NCBI GenBank assembly: GCA_002308955.1
Contig: DBWJ01000094.1
Span: 1 to 20,490, forward strand
Reading direction: 5' to 3'
DNA: 20,490 nt
DNA from: Lachnoclostridium sp. UBA1241
Lineage (GTDB): Bacteria > Bacillota > Clostridia > Lachnospirales > Lachnospiraceae
This document shows positions 1-7,080 of this stretch, piece after piece (position 1 is the first letter of the stretch; each line of letters begins with the position of its first letter). The notes under the pieces were generated by a model. That model was not told where the DNA came from. It saw only the letters and a list, made by a program, of their open reading frames with translations, and searched no databases. The translations under genes were made by a program, and so were the position numbers.

Positions 1-210
1 TATTCAATGTTCTTAGAGTATCTTGACGAAACTGTATTAGACCATAGCGTTGGCTCCTGGTATCACCAGCTTGATGAACACAATAAAATAAAGGGAACGG
101 TATGGCCCGGAAAATCTGATGTTTATCATGCTTTCCAGGCAATGCTCATTCCCTATGAAAAGGTCAATGTTTCAATCGCTAAAGCAATTTATGATGAAAA
201 AGAAAACTAG
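1..210 (+). CDS. AGE family epimerase/isomerase, C-terminal fragment
   Basis: This is the last 69 codons of a gene that begins outside the window; the reading frame is open to base 1. The residues HQLDEHNKIKGTVWPGKSD followed by YHAFQAML match the conserved C-terminal end of the N-acylglucosamine 2-epimerase (AGE) superfamily, an alpha6/alpha6-barrel family that includes mannose isomerase and the YihS aldose-ketose isomerase. The WPGKSDxYHAFQA block carries barrel residues near the active site. The family is cytoplasmic and interconverts free or N-acylated hexoses. The fragment cannot decide between epimerase and isomerase, though the Trp-Pro-Gly-Lys block resembles the YihS/mannose isomerase branch more than GlcNAc 2-epimerases. 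Its TAG stop overlaps the clpX stop on the other strand, and no terminator lies between them. Confidence 0.85.
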   Translation, partial: YSMFLEYLDETVLDHSVGSWYHQLDEHNKIKGTVWPGKSDVYHAFQAMLIPYEKVNVSIAKAIYDEKEN

Positions 211-1679
211 CCTTGTGCGTTTGAAATCGGAGGTGCAATAAGCGGAACATTAGCTGTTCTCATTTCAATAATGGGGCCTCCGGTGCCGTTTATATAATCG
301 GCGGTAATGATTACCTTTCCGATGTTTTTATCCTTCGGAATCTCATACATGATATCAAGCATGAACTCTTCAAGCACGGACCGAAGGGCTCTTGCCCCGG
401 TTTCCTTCGCTAAAGCCTTCTCCGCGATCAGCCCCAAAGCCTCATCGGTGAAGCAAAGCTTTACCTCGTCCATTGCGAACAGCTTCTGGTACTGCTTGAT
501 GATCGCGTTCTTCGGCTCCGTAAGGATACGCTTCATTGCTTCCTTATCGAGTCCGCGAAGGGCGAAGATCATCGGAAGACGGCCGATAAACTCGGGAATC
601 ATTCCGTATTCGCGAAGGTCCTCCATGTTCGTTTTCGCAAGCAGATCCGGGTCCTCGTCGTACTTTGTCTTCAGGTTGGAATTAAATCCCATTGTGAAGG
701 ACTTTGTAAGGCGGTTCTTAACAATCTCATCAAGTCCCGGAAAAGCTCCGCCGCAGATGAACAGGATGTTCCGCGTGTTGACGGTCGTGGTCGGAACCAT
801 GCCGTTCTTGCTGGAAGCGCCGACCGGAACTTCAACCTCCGAACCCTCGAGAAGCTTTAAGAGCCCCTGCTGTACGCTCTCACCGCTTACGTCACGGCTT
901 GTGGTATTCTTTTTCTTAGCAATCTTATCGATCTCATCGATGAAAACGATGCCCTGCTCGGCACGTTCCACATCGTTGTCCGCGTTGGCAAGAAGCTTCG
1001 AAAGAACGCTTTCCACGTCGTCACCGATATAGCCTGCCTCGGTAAGGGAAGTGGCATCGGTAATCGCAAGCGGCACATTCAGAAGTCTCGCTAATGTCTG
1101 CACCAGATACGTCTTTCCGCAGCCGGTCGGTCCGATCATCAGCATATTGGACTTCTCGATGGTAACCTCGTCCTTAAATGCCTCTTCGTCCTGCCGTTTT
1201 ACCCGCTTATAATGGTTGTAAACCGCCACGCTGATAACCTTCTTCGCGTGGTCCTGGCCGATTACGTATTCATCCAGTCTCGCCTTAATCTCGTGCGGTG
1301 ACGGAAGGCTCTTGATATCCATTATATCAGAAGGATCGGTTCCGTTTCCGGTTTCCTTCTTCTTCGGCTTCAGCTTCGTCTGGTTCTGCATCTGCCCCGG
1401 AATAATGAACCGCAGATTGAAAAACGGATTGCCGTCGTTTTGGGCTCCGTCCGCGCCTTCCTTCTGCTCCGTGTCCTCTTTGCTTTCGTTCTGTACAGGC
1501 GCCGGTCCGCCGGGCCGCATCGTCATGGACATCAGATCAAAGGATTTCTGCAGGCAGTCCTTACATAAGCAGATATTCGGAGGCATCCGAAGCAGCGTCC
1601 CGCAGACGCTTTCCGGCCGGTGGCACATAACGCATATGCTCTCGTAGCCGTCCTTCTTTTCCTCATTCTTATCATCCAT
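207..1679 (-). CDS. clpX: ATP-dependent Clp protease ATP-binding subunit ClpX
   Basis: This is a AAA+ unfoldase that recognises tagged proteins, unfolds them and feeds them to ClpP. In 490 residues I see an N-terminal zinc domain (C16, C19, C39, C42), Walker A GPTGCGKT (183-190), pore loop GYIG (216-219), Walker B VFIDEIDK (245-252), arginine finger GRLP (R368) and sensor-2 GAR (428-430). The tripeptide MGF (330-332) sits where ClpX proteins carry the IGF loop that docks on ClpP, so partnership with ClpP is likely. The start at 1679 is chosen because GGGGGAGGAG lies just upstream and a promoter lies further up; the frame stays open to 1835, but that extension would run across the promoter. 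It is longer than usual (about 420-435 aa) because of a roughly 70-residue polar linker (50-118) between zinc domain and ATPase. No clpP or tig is beside it. Confidence 0.93.
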   Translation of the reverse strand: MDDKNEEKKDGYESICVMCHRPESVCGTLLRMPPNICLCKDCLQKSFDLMSMTMRPGGPAPVQNESKEDTEQKEGADGAQNDGNPFFNLRFIIPGQMQNQTKLKPKKKETGNGTDPSDIMDIKSLPSPHEIKARLDEYVIGQDHAKKVISVAVYNHYKRVKRQDEEAFKDEVTIEKSNMLMIGPTGCGKTYLVQTLARLLNVPLAITDATSLTEAGYIGDDVESVLSKLLANADNDVERAEQGIVFIDEIDKIAKKKNTTSRDVSGESVQQGLLKLLEGSEVEVPVGASSKNGMVPTTTVNTRNILFICGGAFPGLDEIVKNRLTKSFTMGFNSNLKTKYDEDPDLLAKTNMEDLREYGMIPEFIGRLPMIFALRGLDKEAMKRILTEPKNAIIKQYQKLFAMDEVKLCFTDEALGLIAEKALAKETGARALRSVLEEFMLDIMYEIPKDKNIGKVIITADYINGTGGPIIEMRTANVPLIAPPISNAQG

Positions 1680-1746
1680 AAAAGGTCTCTCCTCCCCCGA
1701 TTCCGTAAACCGGGTCGCATTTCTCTGAAAATGCATATACATATTT

Positions 1747-1775
1747 ATAATATCGCAATACGGGAGGGATTTCAA
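1747..1775 (-). promoter_or_regulatory. Sigma-A type promoter for clpX
   Basis: On the minus strand, TTGAAA (1770-1775) and TATTAT (1747-1752) are separated by exactly 17 bases, each one mismatch from the sigma-A consensus. Transcription should start about 7 bases beyond the -10, giving a leader of roughly 60 nt before the clpX ATG. I see no CIRCE element or CtsR heptamer repeat in the 212-bp clpX-htrA spacer. The htrA promoter on the other strand is unclear: TATACA at 1827-1832 is a possible -10, but no convincing -35 sits upstream. Confidence 0.7.
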
Positions 1776-1891
1776 GTCGCATTTTCCGCGTAAAATCGAC
1801 AAATTCTTCAATTTGCCGTCACACATTATACACAAAGGCGCGGTAAAGTGGGAAATGTAAACCGAGAGAATGTTTACGGGAGGCGACTGAC

Positions 1892-3124
1892 ATGAAGTTT
1901 ATGCGTAAAATGCTAAGCGGGATTCTCTTCCTGGCTCTGGCCGGAGGAGTGTTCTACGGAGTGCTGCGCCTTTCGGACCGTTATCTGTTCCCGAAGAGTG
2001 AGACACCCGCTCCGGCTCCCAAGGCAGAAGCCCAGCAGGAAGGCAAAACGCGTGTCAACAAACAGAAACTGATTGACGATTTGAATAAAGGCGATCTTCT
2101 GCAGTACACTTCGGAATCCTCCGTTCAGGTACTGAATGAGATTGATATCGAAAGCATTGCCGAGAAGGTGCTTCCTTCCATGGTTTCCGTGGAATGTACC
2201 GTCATCGGGCAGAATTATTTCGGACAGGTGGTGGAAGGGCAGTCCGCCGGCTCCGGAATCTATTTTGAATCGAAGGAAGGTCTCCTCTACCTCGTGACCA
2301 ACCATCACGTTGTGGAAGGCAGCCGTGAGATCAAGGTCGTGTTCGCGGACGGTGAGTCTTACCCCGCGACGCTTAAGAACTCGGATGAGCTTTACGACCT
2401 TGCCATTCTGACCGTGAAGCGTTCCGATCTGAAGCAGTCCACCTTAGACTCCATCGTTCCCGCAACGCTTGCGGAAAGTAAGGAAGTCCACGTCGGCGAG
2501 ATGGCCATTGCGGTAGGTAACGCGCTTGGCTACGGAACCTCGGTGACCGTCGGCTACATCGGCGCCACCAACCACCGCTACTCCACCGATACGGCGAGCA
2601 TCTCTCTGATTCAGACCGATGCCGCGATCAACCCCGGAAACAGCGGCGGAGCGCTCGTGAATATCGAGGGCGAGGTAATCGGAATTAACTCGTCAAAACT
2701 GGCTTCTACAGATGTAGAAGGAATGGGATTTGCCATTCCCGCAACGACTGCAATCCCGATCATCCGAGAGCTGCAGGAGAAGGAAAAGGTGAAGGCCGGA
2801 GAAGAAGGCTTCTTAGGCGTATACATCTCGACCGTTACCGAAGAGCAGATCACAAGCCTTGAATGGCCGGCCGGAATCTACATTAAGGAAATCATCGAAG
2901 GCGGCGCCGCTTCCGAATCCGACCTGCAGCCGGGCGACATCATCACCGAAGTGAACGGCGTGCCGGTCGTCAATTCCGAACAGCTGCAGTCCCGTATTTC
3001 CTCGTACCGTTACGGCACCACCGTTACCCTCACCGTAAAGCGCATAGACAAAGGCGTATACGATGAAACCGTTACCGTAGAGGTAACCCTTAAGGAGAAA
3101 TCCCTCCCTGTGACCGATGAATAA
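1892..3124 (+). CDS. htrA: HtrA/DegP-like membrane-anchored serine protease with PDZ domain
   Basis: This is a surface serine protease that degrades or refolds damaged envelope proteins. An uncleaved-type N-terminal membrane segment (about residues 8-28) is followed by a Pro/Ala-rich spacer (38-50). A trypsin-like domain follows with the complete triad: H139 (TNHHVV), D169 (LYDLAIL) and S251 (NPGNSGGAL). One PDZ domain (about 305-395, with the core LQPGDIITEVNG) completes it. The length of 410 aa is normal for Gram-positive HtrA with a single PDZ. GGGAGG sits 8 bases before the ATG at 1892. It is transcribed away from clpX and ends at a strong terminator, so it is probably monocistronic. Divergence from clpX suggests shared stress control, but I see no operator that proves it. 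Confidence 0.93.
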   Translation: MKFMRKMLSGILFLALAGGVFYGVLRLSDRYLFPKSETPAPAPKAEAQQEGKTRVNKQKLIDDLNKGDLLQYTSESSVQVLNEIDIESIAEKVLPSMVSVECTVIGQNYFGQVVEGQSAGSGIYFESKEGLLYLVTNHHVVEGSREIKVVFADGESYPATLKNSDELYDLAILTVKRSDLKQSTLDSIVPATLAESKEVHVGEMAIAVGNALGYGTSVTVGYIGATNHRYSTDTASISLIQTDAAINPGNSGGALVNIEGEVIGINSSKLASTDVEGMGFAIPATTAIPIIRELQEKEKVKAGEEGFLGVYISTVTEEQITSLEWPAGIYIKEIIEGGAASESDLQPGDIITEVNGVPVVNSEQLQSRISSYRYGTTVTLTVKRIDKGVYDETVTVEVTLKEKSLPVTDE

Positions 3125-3155
3125 GTCACATTAGTATAAACCACCATGATGCAGG

Positions 3156-3182
3156 AAAAACCCCGGAAGTTCCGGGGTTTTT
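3156..3182. terminator. Bidirectional intrinsic terminator between htrA and glf
   Basis: A perfect palindrome of 13-base arms around one central G. The GC core CCCCGG/CCGGGG is flanked by five As on the left and five Ts on the right. Read from either strand it gives a GC hairpin followed by a U tract, so it can end htrA (32 bases past its stop) and the convergent glf operon (about 70 bases past its stop). Confidence 0.9.
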
Positions 3183-3251
3183 CTTATGTTCGGATTTCGT
3201 TTCTTCAATCTGCTTCGCCGGGCTGTTTCGGCGGCAAATGCCATCGCCTCA

Positions 3252-4349
3252 TTACAGTTCTCTTGCCGCAAGACTAAGCGCAGATGCGATAACCTTGTCC
3301 ATGTCGTAGTATTTGTACTCGCCGAGGCGGCCTCCGAAGATCACGCCCTCCTCGCGGTCTGCAAGCTCGCGGTACTTCGCGTAAAGCTCCGCGTTCTTCG
3401 CGTCGTTGATCGGATAATAGGGCTCCTCGCCGGGATGCCACTCCGCCGGATACTCCTTCGAGATCACCGTCTTGTCGGAATTGATCCCGCGGTAGAAATG
3501 GCGGTGCTCGATAATGCGGGTGTACGGAATCTCCCGCTCCGTGTAGTTCACGACGGCGTTCCCCTGGAAGTTGTCGGTATCGAGCGTCTCCTGCTCAAAC
3601 CGAACCATCCGGTATTCGAGATTGCCGTAGCAGTAATCGAAGTACTCGTCGAGAGCGCCGGTGTAAATCACCTTCTTCGCAAGTCTGCGGTATGCCTCCC
3701 GCTCCTTCAGATAGTCCGCTCCGGTCTTCACTTCGATGCCGTCAAGCATGTTCGCCACCATATCGGTGTAGCCGCGCTCCGGAATGCCCTGGTAGCGGTC
3801 ATTGAAATAGTTGTTGTCATAAGTGAAACGGACCGGCAGACGCTTGATGATAAATGCCGGAAGATCCTTGCAGTCACGCCCCCACTGCTTTTCGGTGTAG
3901 CCTTTTACGAGCTTCTCGTAAATGTCACGGCCCACAAGCGAGATTGCCTGCTCTTCAAGGTTCTTCGGGTCCTCAAACCGTGCCTCGGCCTTCTGCTTTT
4001 CGATCATCTGCTTCGCCTCGGCGGGCGTCTTGATGTTCCACATTTTCGAGAACGTATTCATGTTGAAGGGCAGGTTGTAAAGCTCGTCCTTCCAGATTGC
4101 CACCGGCGAATTGATGTAGTTATTGAACTCCGCGAAACGGTTCACATACTGCCATACGGTCTTGTCGCTCGTATGGAAGATATGGGCGCCGTAGGTGTGT
4201 ACGGGAATTCCGCAGACATCCTCACAGTAGGCGTTGCCGGCAATGTGGTCACGCCGGTCGATCACCAGGCAGGAATAGCCCCGGTCCGTCGCCTCTCTTG
4301 CAAATGTCGCGCCGAACAGTCCCGCGCCGACGATCAGATAATCATACAT
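3252..4349 (-). CDS. glf: UDP-galactopyranose mutase
   Basis: This flavoenzyme converts UDP-galactopyranose to UDP-galactofuranose, the donor for galactofuranose in capsules, O-antigens and other wall glycans; it acts in the cytoplasm. In 365 aa I see the N-terminal FAD-binding Rossmann motif GAGLFG (8-13) with the acidic end of the second strand (VIDRRDHIAGNAY), the family blocks YGAHIFHT and LPFNMNTF, GYTEKQWG, and the C-terminal FAD-contacting block VIFGGRLGEYKYYDMD. Length and motifs are typical of bacterial Glf. AAGGAG lies 7 bases before the ATG. It is the last gene of the cda operon, 27 bases after the cytidylyltransferase, which suggests both supply precursors for one envelope polymer. 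No glycosyltransferase is in view to name the polymer. Confidence 0.96.
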   Translation of the reverse strand: MYDYLIVGAGLFGATFAREATDRGYSCLVIDRRDHIAGNAYCEDVCGIPVHTYGAHIFHTSDKTVWQYVNRFAEFNNYINSPVAIWKDELYNLPFNMNTFSKMWNIKTPAEAKQMIEKQKAEARFEDPKNLEEQAISLVGRDIYEKLVKGYTEKQWGRDCKDLPAFIIKRLPVRFTYDNNYFNDRYQGIPERGYTDMVANMLDGIEVKTGADYLKEREAYRRLAKKVIYTGALDEYFDYCYGNLEYRMVRFEQETLDTDNFQGNAVVNYTEREIPYTRIIEHRHFYRGINSDKTVISKEYPAEWHPGEEPYYPINDAKNAELYAKYRELADREEGVIFGGRLGEYKYYDMDKVIASALSLAAREL

Positions 4350-4376
4350 GTCAAAACTCCTTCTTGCCCTCCGCCG

Positions 4377-5090
4377 TCACTCGCCGCGTTCCTTAAGAAT
4401 CGCCTCCGCAAGCGCCAGGTCCAAAGGACCGGTAATCTTAATATTCGAAGAGTCTCCCGGTACGAGAACCGCTTTGATTCCTTTTCTCTCGCAAAGCCCG
4501 CACAGATCGGTGGCCGCGCTCTCCCCCGAAGGAAGTCCTTCAAGGATTGTGCGGAAAATCCCAAACCGCGCCGTCTGCGGTGTCTGCGCCTGATACGCCA
4601 TCGAACGCTTCGGAACGCTGTCCACCGTTCGTCCTTCCATCGAAAGAAGGATCGTGTCGCAGGCAGGAATCGCCGCCGAGGCGGCCTGAGCCTGCTCCAT
4701 AGCGGTCACATTTGACGCTATCATCTGCTGCGTCACGAAGGGACGAACCGCGTCGTGGGTAACGAAGATATCCGAATCGGTCGCCCCGAATTCGAAAACG
4801 GCAGCCTCCATAAGGCATTTAAGCGTCTCATTCCGGCTGTTTCCGCCGGCAGTCACGATAACCCGCTTGGCGCTCTTCTCTTCACGCAGCAAGCCCTGAA
4901 CAAGCTCCTCCGTATACGTTACATAATCCGTTGGAACACCGATCAGGATACCGTCCACCTGCTCCGAATTAAGAAACACGCGAAGCGTGCGGACTAAGAT
5001 AGGCTCGCCGCCCACCGTGAGAAACTGCTTCGGCATATTCTGTTTCATCCGCGTCCCGGTACCACCGGCGACGAGACCGGCAAGAATCAT
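4377..5090 (-). CDS. ispD: IspD/TarI family cytidylyltransferase (MEP or ribitol-5-phosphate cytidylyltransferase)
   Basis: This nucleotidyltransferase transfers CMP from CTP to a sugar-alcohol phosphate. At 237 aa it is one Rossmann-like domain with the nucleotide signature AGGTGTRM (8-15) and NMPKQFL (18-24), the AGGNSRNETL block (81-90), THDAVRPFVT (111-120) and AYQAQTPQT. Two substrates are possible: 2-C-methylerythritol 4-phosphate (IspD, isoprenoid pathway) or ribitol 5-phosphate (TarI, which makes CDP-ribitol for wall or capsule polymers). The NMPKQFL, DAVRPFVT and PKRSMAYQAQTPQ blocks look closer to TarI as I remember it, and the neighbour glf also favours an envelope role. However, no ribitol-phosphate reductase (tarJ) or ispF is beside it, so the substrate is open. 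AGGAGAG precedes the ATG; the leuA stop is only 12 bases upstream. Confidence 0.85.
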   Translation of the reverse strand: MILAGLVAGGTGTRMKQNMPKQFLTVGGEPILVRTLRVFLNSEQVDGILIGVPTDYVTYTEELVQGLLREEKSAKRVIVTAGGNSRNETLKCLMEAAVFEFGATDSDIFVTHDAVRPFVTQQMIASNVTAMEQAQAASAAIPACDTILLSMEGRTVDSVPKRSMAYQAQTPQTARFGIFRTILEGLPSGESAATDLCGLCERKGIKAVLVPGDSSNIKITGPLDLALAEAILKERGE

Positions 5091-5102
5091 ACAAACTCTC
5101 CT

Positions 5103-6782
5103 CTACTCTTTCGAACCAAGCAAGCGGTTCACCGCACAGAAGACCGCCCGGATGGACGCCCTCGTGATATTCGAGCTGATGCCGACGCCGAAGGTCGACG
5201 CGCCGGTATCCGGATCCTTCATCGCTACATATGCGGCAGCCTGCGCTTCCGAACCGGTCGTTAAGGCGTGCTCGGAATAATCGAGCAGCCGAAGGTTTCT
5301 TCCGACCAGCTTCTGAAGCCCCTTCTTCACCGCGTCAATCGGGCCGTTGCCGTAACAGTCAAGCGTCATCGGCTGCCCATTGTATTCAAGCTGCAAAACT
5401 GCGTGCGTTGCCTGCTGCTCGTCCGTGTCCCCGCGGTCATCCACACCGCAGCGCACGAAACGAAGCGGGGATTTGCGGCGCAGGTACTCGTTTCGGAATA
5501 CCTCGAGCATCTCCTCCGGCGAAACCTCTCCGCCCTTGGCTTCCGCATACAGCTGCACGGCATCCGCGAATTCGCGGTGCATCGCCTTCGGAAGCTTGAA
5601 GCCGTGCTTCTGCTCCATGACAAATGCGACACCGCCTTTGCCGGACTGGCTGTTGATCCGTACAAGCGGGTCGTACGTCCGCCCGATGTCCGTCGGATCG
5701 ATCAGAAGATACGGTACCATCCAGCCGCCCGTGTGGCGCTCCTCCATTGCCCGGAAGCCTTTTCTTATGGCGTCCTGATGGCCGCCCGAGAATGCGGTGA
5801 AAGCAAGCTCGCCCGCATACGGATGACGCGGCGATACCGGCATCTTCACAAGTCTTGTATAAAGCTCTTCGATGGCGGGAAGGTCCTCGATGTTAAGACC
5901 GGGGTCCACACCCTCCGAAAGAAGATTGTAAGCAATCGTCAGAATGTCTGCGTTACCGGTCCGCTCGCCGTTTCCGAACAGCGTTCCCTCCACGCGGTCC
6001 GCGCCGGCAAGAAGCGCCAGCTCGCTCGCCGCGATACCGGTTCCGCGGTCGTTGTGCGTATGCACGCTGAGTTCGATCGCGTCACGGTATTTGATCTGCC
6101 CGGCGACCCACTCGACCTGGTCCGCGTAGACGTTCGGAGTGTTCAATTCCATCGTCTCCGGCAGGTTGATGATGGCCTTCTTATCGGGCGTCGGCTGCCA
6201 CACGTCAAGCACGGCGTTAATGACCTCGGCCGCATATTCCGGCTCGGTGCCGCTGAAGCTCTCCGGCGAGTACTCATAGTACACGTTGCCCGGAAAATGT
6301 GACGCGCACTCCTTCACCACCTCCGCGGCATGCACGGCAATCGCCTTCACCTGCTCGCGGTCCATATGAAATACCACGTCCCGCTGCAGCACGGATGTCG
6401 GATTGTAGATGTGCATGATGACATTCTTAAGCCCTTCGGCTGCTTCGAATGTGGCCCGGATCTGCTCCTCGTTGCACTGCATCAGAAGCTGTATCCGGCA
6501 ATCGTCGGGAACAACTCCCTCGTTTGCAAGACACCGCACAAAATCATGTTCAATTGACGAGGCGGACGGAAATCCGACTTCGATGTCGCGAAAGCCGATG
6601 GAATAAAGCGCCCGGAACAGTTCCAGCTTCTCCTCGACGTTCATCGGCTCGATCAGAGCCTGGTTGCCGTCGCGAAGGTCAACGCTGCACCATTTCGGGG
6701 CTTTTGTTATCACATTTGCCGGCCAGCGGCGCTCCGGATAATCCGGAACCGGATTCCGCACGTAGCGGTCAAAACTTCTCAT
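5103..6782 (-). CDS. leuA: 2-isopropylmalate synthase
   Basis: LeuA condenses acetyl-CoA with 2-ketoisovalerate, the first committed step of leucine synthesis, in the cytoplasm. The 559-aa length and the opening APKWCSVDLRDGNQALIEPM (28-47) mark the longer LeuA branch found in actinobacteria and many Clostridia. The HMGL-like TIM barrel covers about 25-310, with catalytic R37-D38 and metal ligands H241 and H243 in VHTHND, plus GNGERTGN (270-277). The C-terminal third (about 420-559) is the LeuA allosteric domain, so leucine feedback inhibition is expected. It starts 11 bases after the HPr gene with AGAGGG upstream. No leuB, leuC or leuD lies here and I see no T-box or leucine attenuator, so control is probably that of the operon promoter. 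Confidence 0.95.
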   Translation of the reverse strand: MRSFDRYVRNPVPDYPERRWPANVITKAPKWCSVDLRDGNQALIEPMNVEEKLELFRALYSIGFRDIEVGFPSASSIEHDFVRCLANEGVVPDDCRIQLLMQCNEEQIRATFEAAEGLKNVIMHIYNPTSVLQRDVVFHMDREQVKAIAVHAAEVVKECASHFPGNVYYEYSPESFSGTEPEYAAEVINAVLDVWQPTPDKKAIINLPETMELNTPNVYADQVEWVAGQIKYRDAIELSVHTHNDRGTGIAASELALLAGADRVEGTLFGNGERTGNADILTIAYNLLSEGVDPGLNIEDLPAIEELYTRLVKMPVSPRHPYAGELAFTAFSGGHQDAIRKGFRAMEERHTGGWMVPYLLIDPTDIGRTYDPLVRINSQSGKGGVAFVMEQKHGFKLPKAMHREFADAVQLYAEAKGGEVSPEEMLEVFRNEYLRRKSPLRFVRCGVDDRGDTDEQQATHAVLQLEYNGQPMTLDCYGNGPIDAVKKGLQKLVGRNLRLLDYSEHALTTGSEAQAAAYVAMKDPDTGASTFGVGISSNITRASIRAVFCAVNRLLGSKE

Positions 6783-6793
6783 AATACCCTCTT

Positions 6794-7060
6794 TTATTCA
6801 ATGCCGAACCGGTTGTTAACGGCCTTTAAAATCTCCTCGAGTACATACTCCTCGCCCTCACCGTCGCAGACGATGGTGACGTCCTCTCCGCACTTCACCT
6901 GTGCGCTCAGAATGCCGAGCACGCTCTTCGCGTTAACCTCGTATTCCCTGACCTTCAGGTATACCCTGCAGGGACGGGAAAGCGCAATCCGGCTCATCTC
7001 ACCGGCGGGTTTGATGTGCAGTCCTTTTACATTCGTAACTTTAACGGTTCCCTGTACCAT
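6794..7060 (-). CDS. HPr family phosphocarrier protein
   Basis: This is a small (88 aa) phosphocarrier of the PTS. The active-site histidine H15 is present in GLHIKPA, and S46 in NAKSVLGIL is the site phosphorylated by HPr kinase in Gram-positive bacteria for catabolite repression. Both sites being intact argues for true HPr-like capacity rather than Crh, which lacks H15. The residue after next, normally Arg17 (GLHARPA), is Lys17 here, a conservative change in the phosphotransfer pocket. No ptsI is adjacent, so this may be an extra, regulatory HPr rather than the general one. AAGGAGG sits 5 bases before the ATG; the gene lies 20 bases after cdaR and 11 before leuA, in one transcript. Confidence 0.92.
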   Translation of the reverse strand: MVQGTVKVTNVKGLHIKPAGEMSRIALSRPCRVYLKVREYEVNAKSVLGILSAQVKCGEDVTIVCDGEGEEYVLEEILKAVNNRFGIE

Positions 7061-7080
7061 AAGGTCCTCCTTTCGAAGCG

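Noticed and set aside
307..1032. Plus-strand frame opposite clpX
   Set aside because: Ser/Arg-rich antisense shadow with no Shine-Dalgarno; clpX motifs cover the same bases.
1680..1835. N-terminal extension of ClpX to an ATG at 1835
   Set aside because: It would cover the clpX promoter, lacks a Shine-Dalgarno, and the zinc domain already begins properly from the ATG at 1679.
3186..4715. Long plus-strand open frame (509 codons) over glf and the cytidylyltransferase
   Set aside because: It is antisense to two well-recognised genes, has no ribosome binding site and a Val/Arg/Leu-rich composition typical of the complement of GC-biased codons.
5268..6302. 344-codon plus-strand frame opposite leuA
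   Set aside because: It shadows a complete, motif-bearing leuA and matches no protein family.
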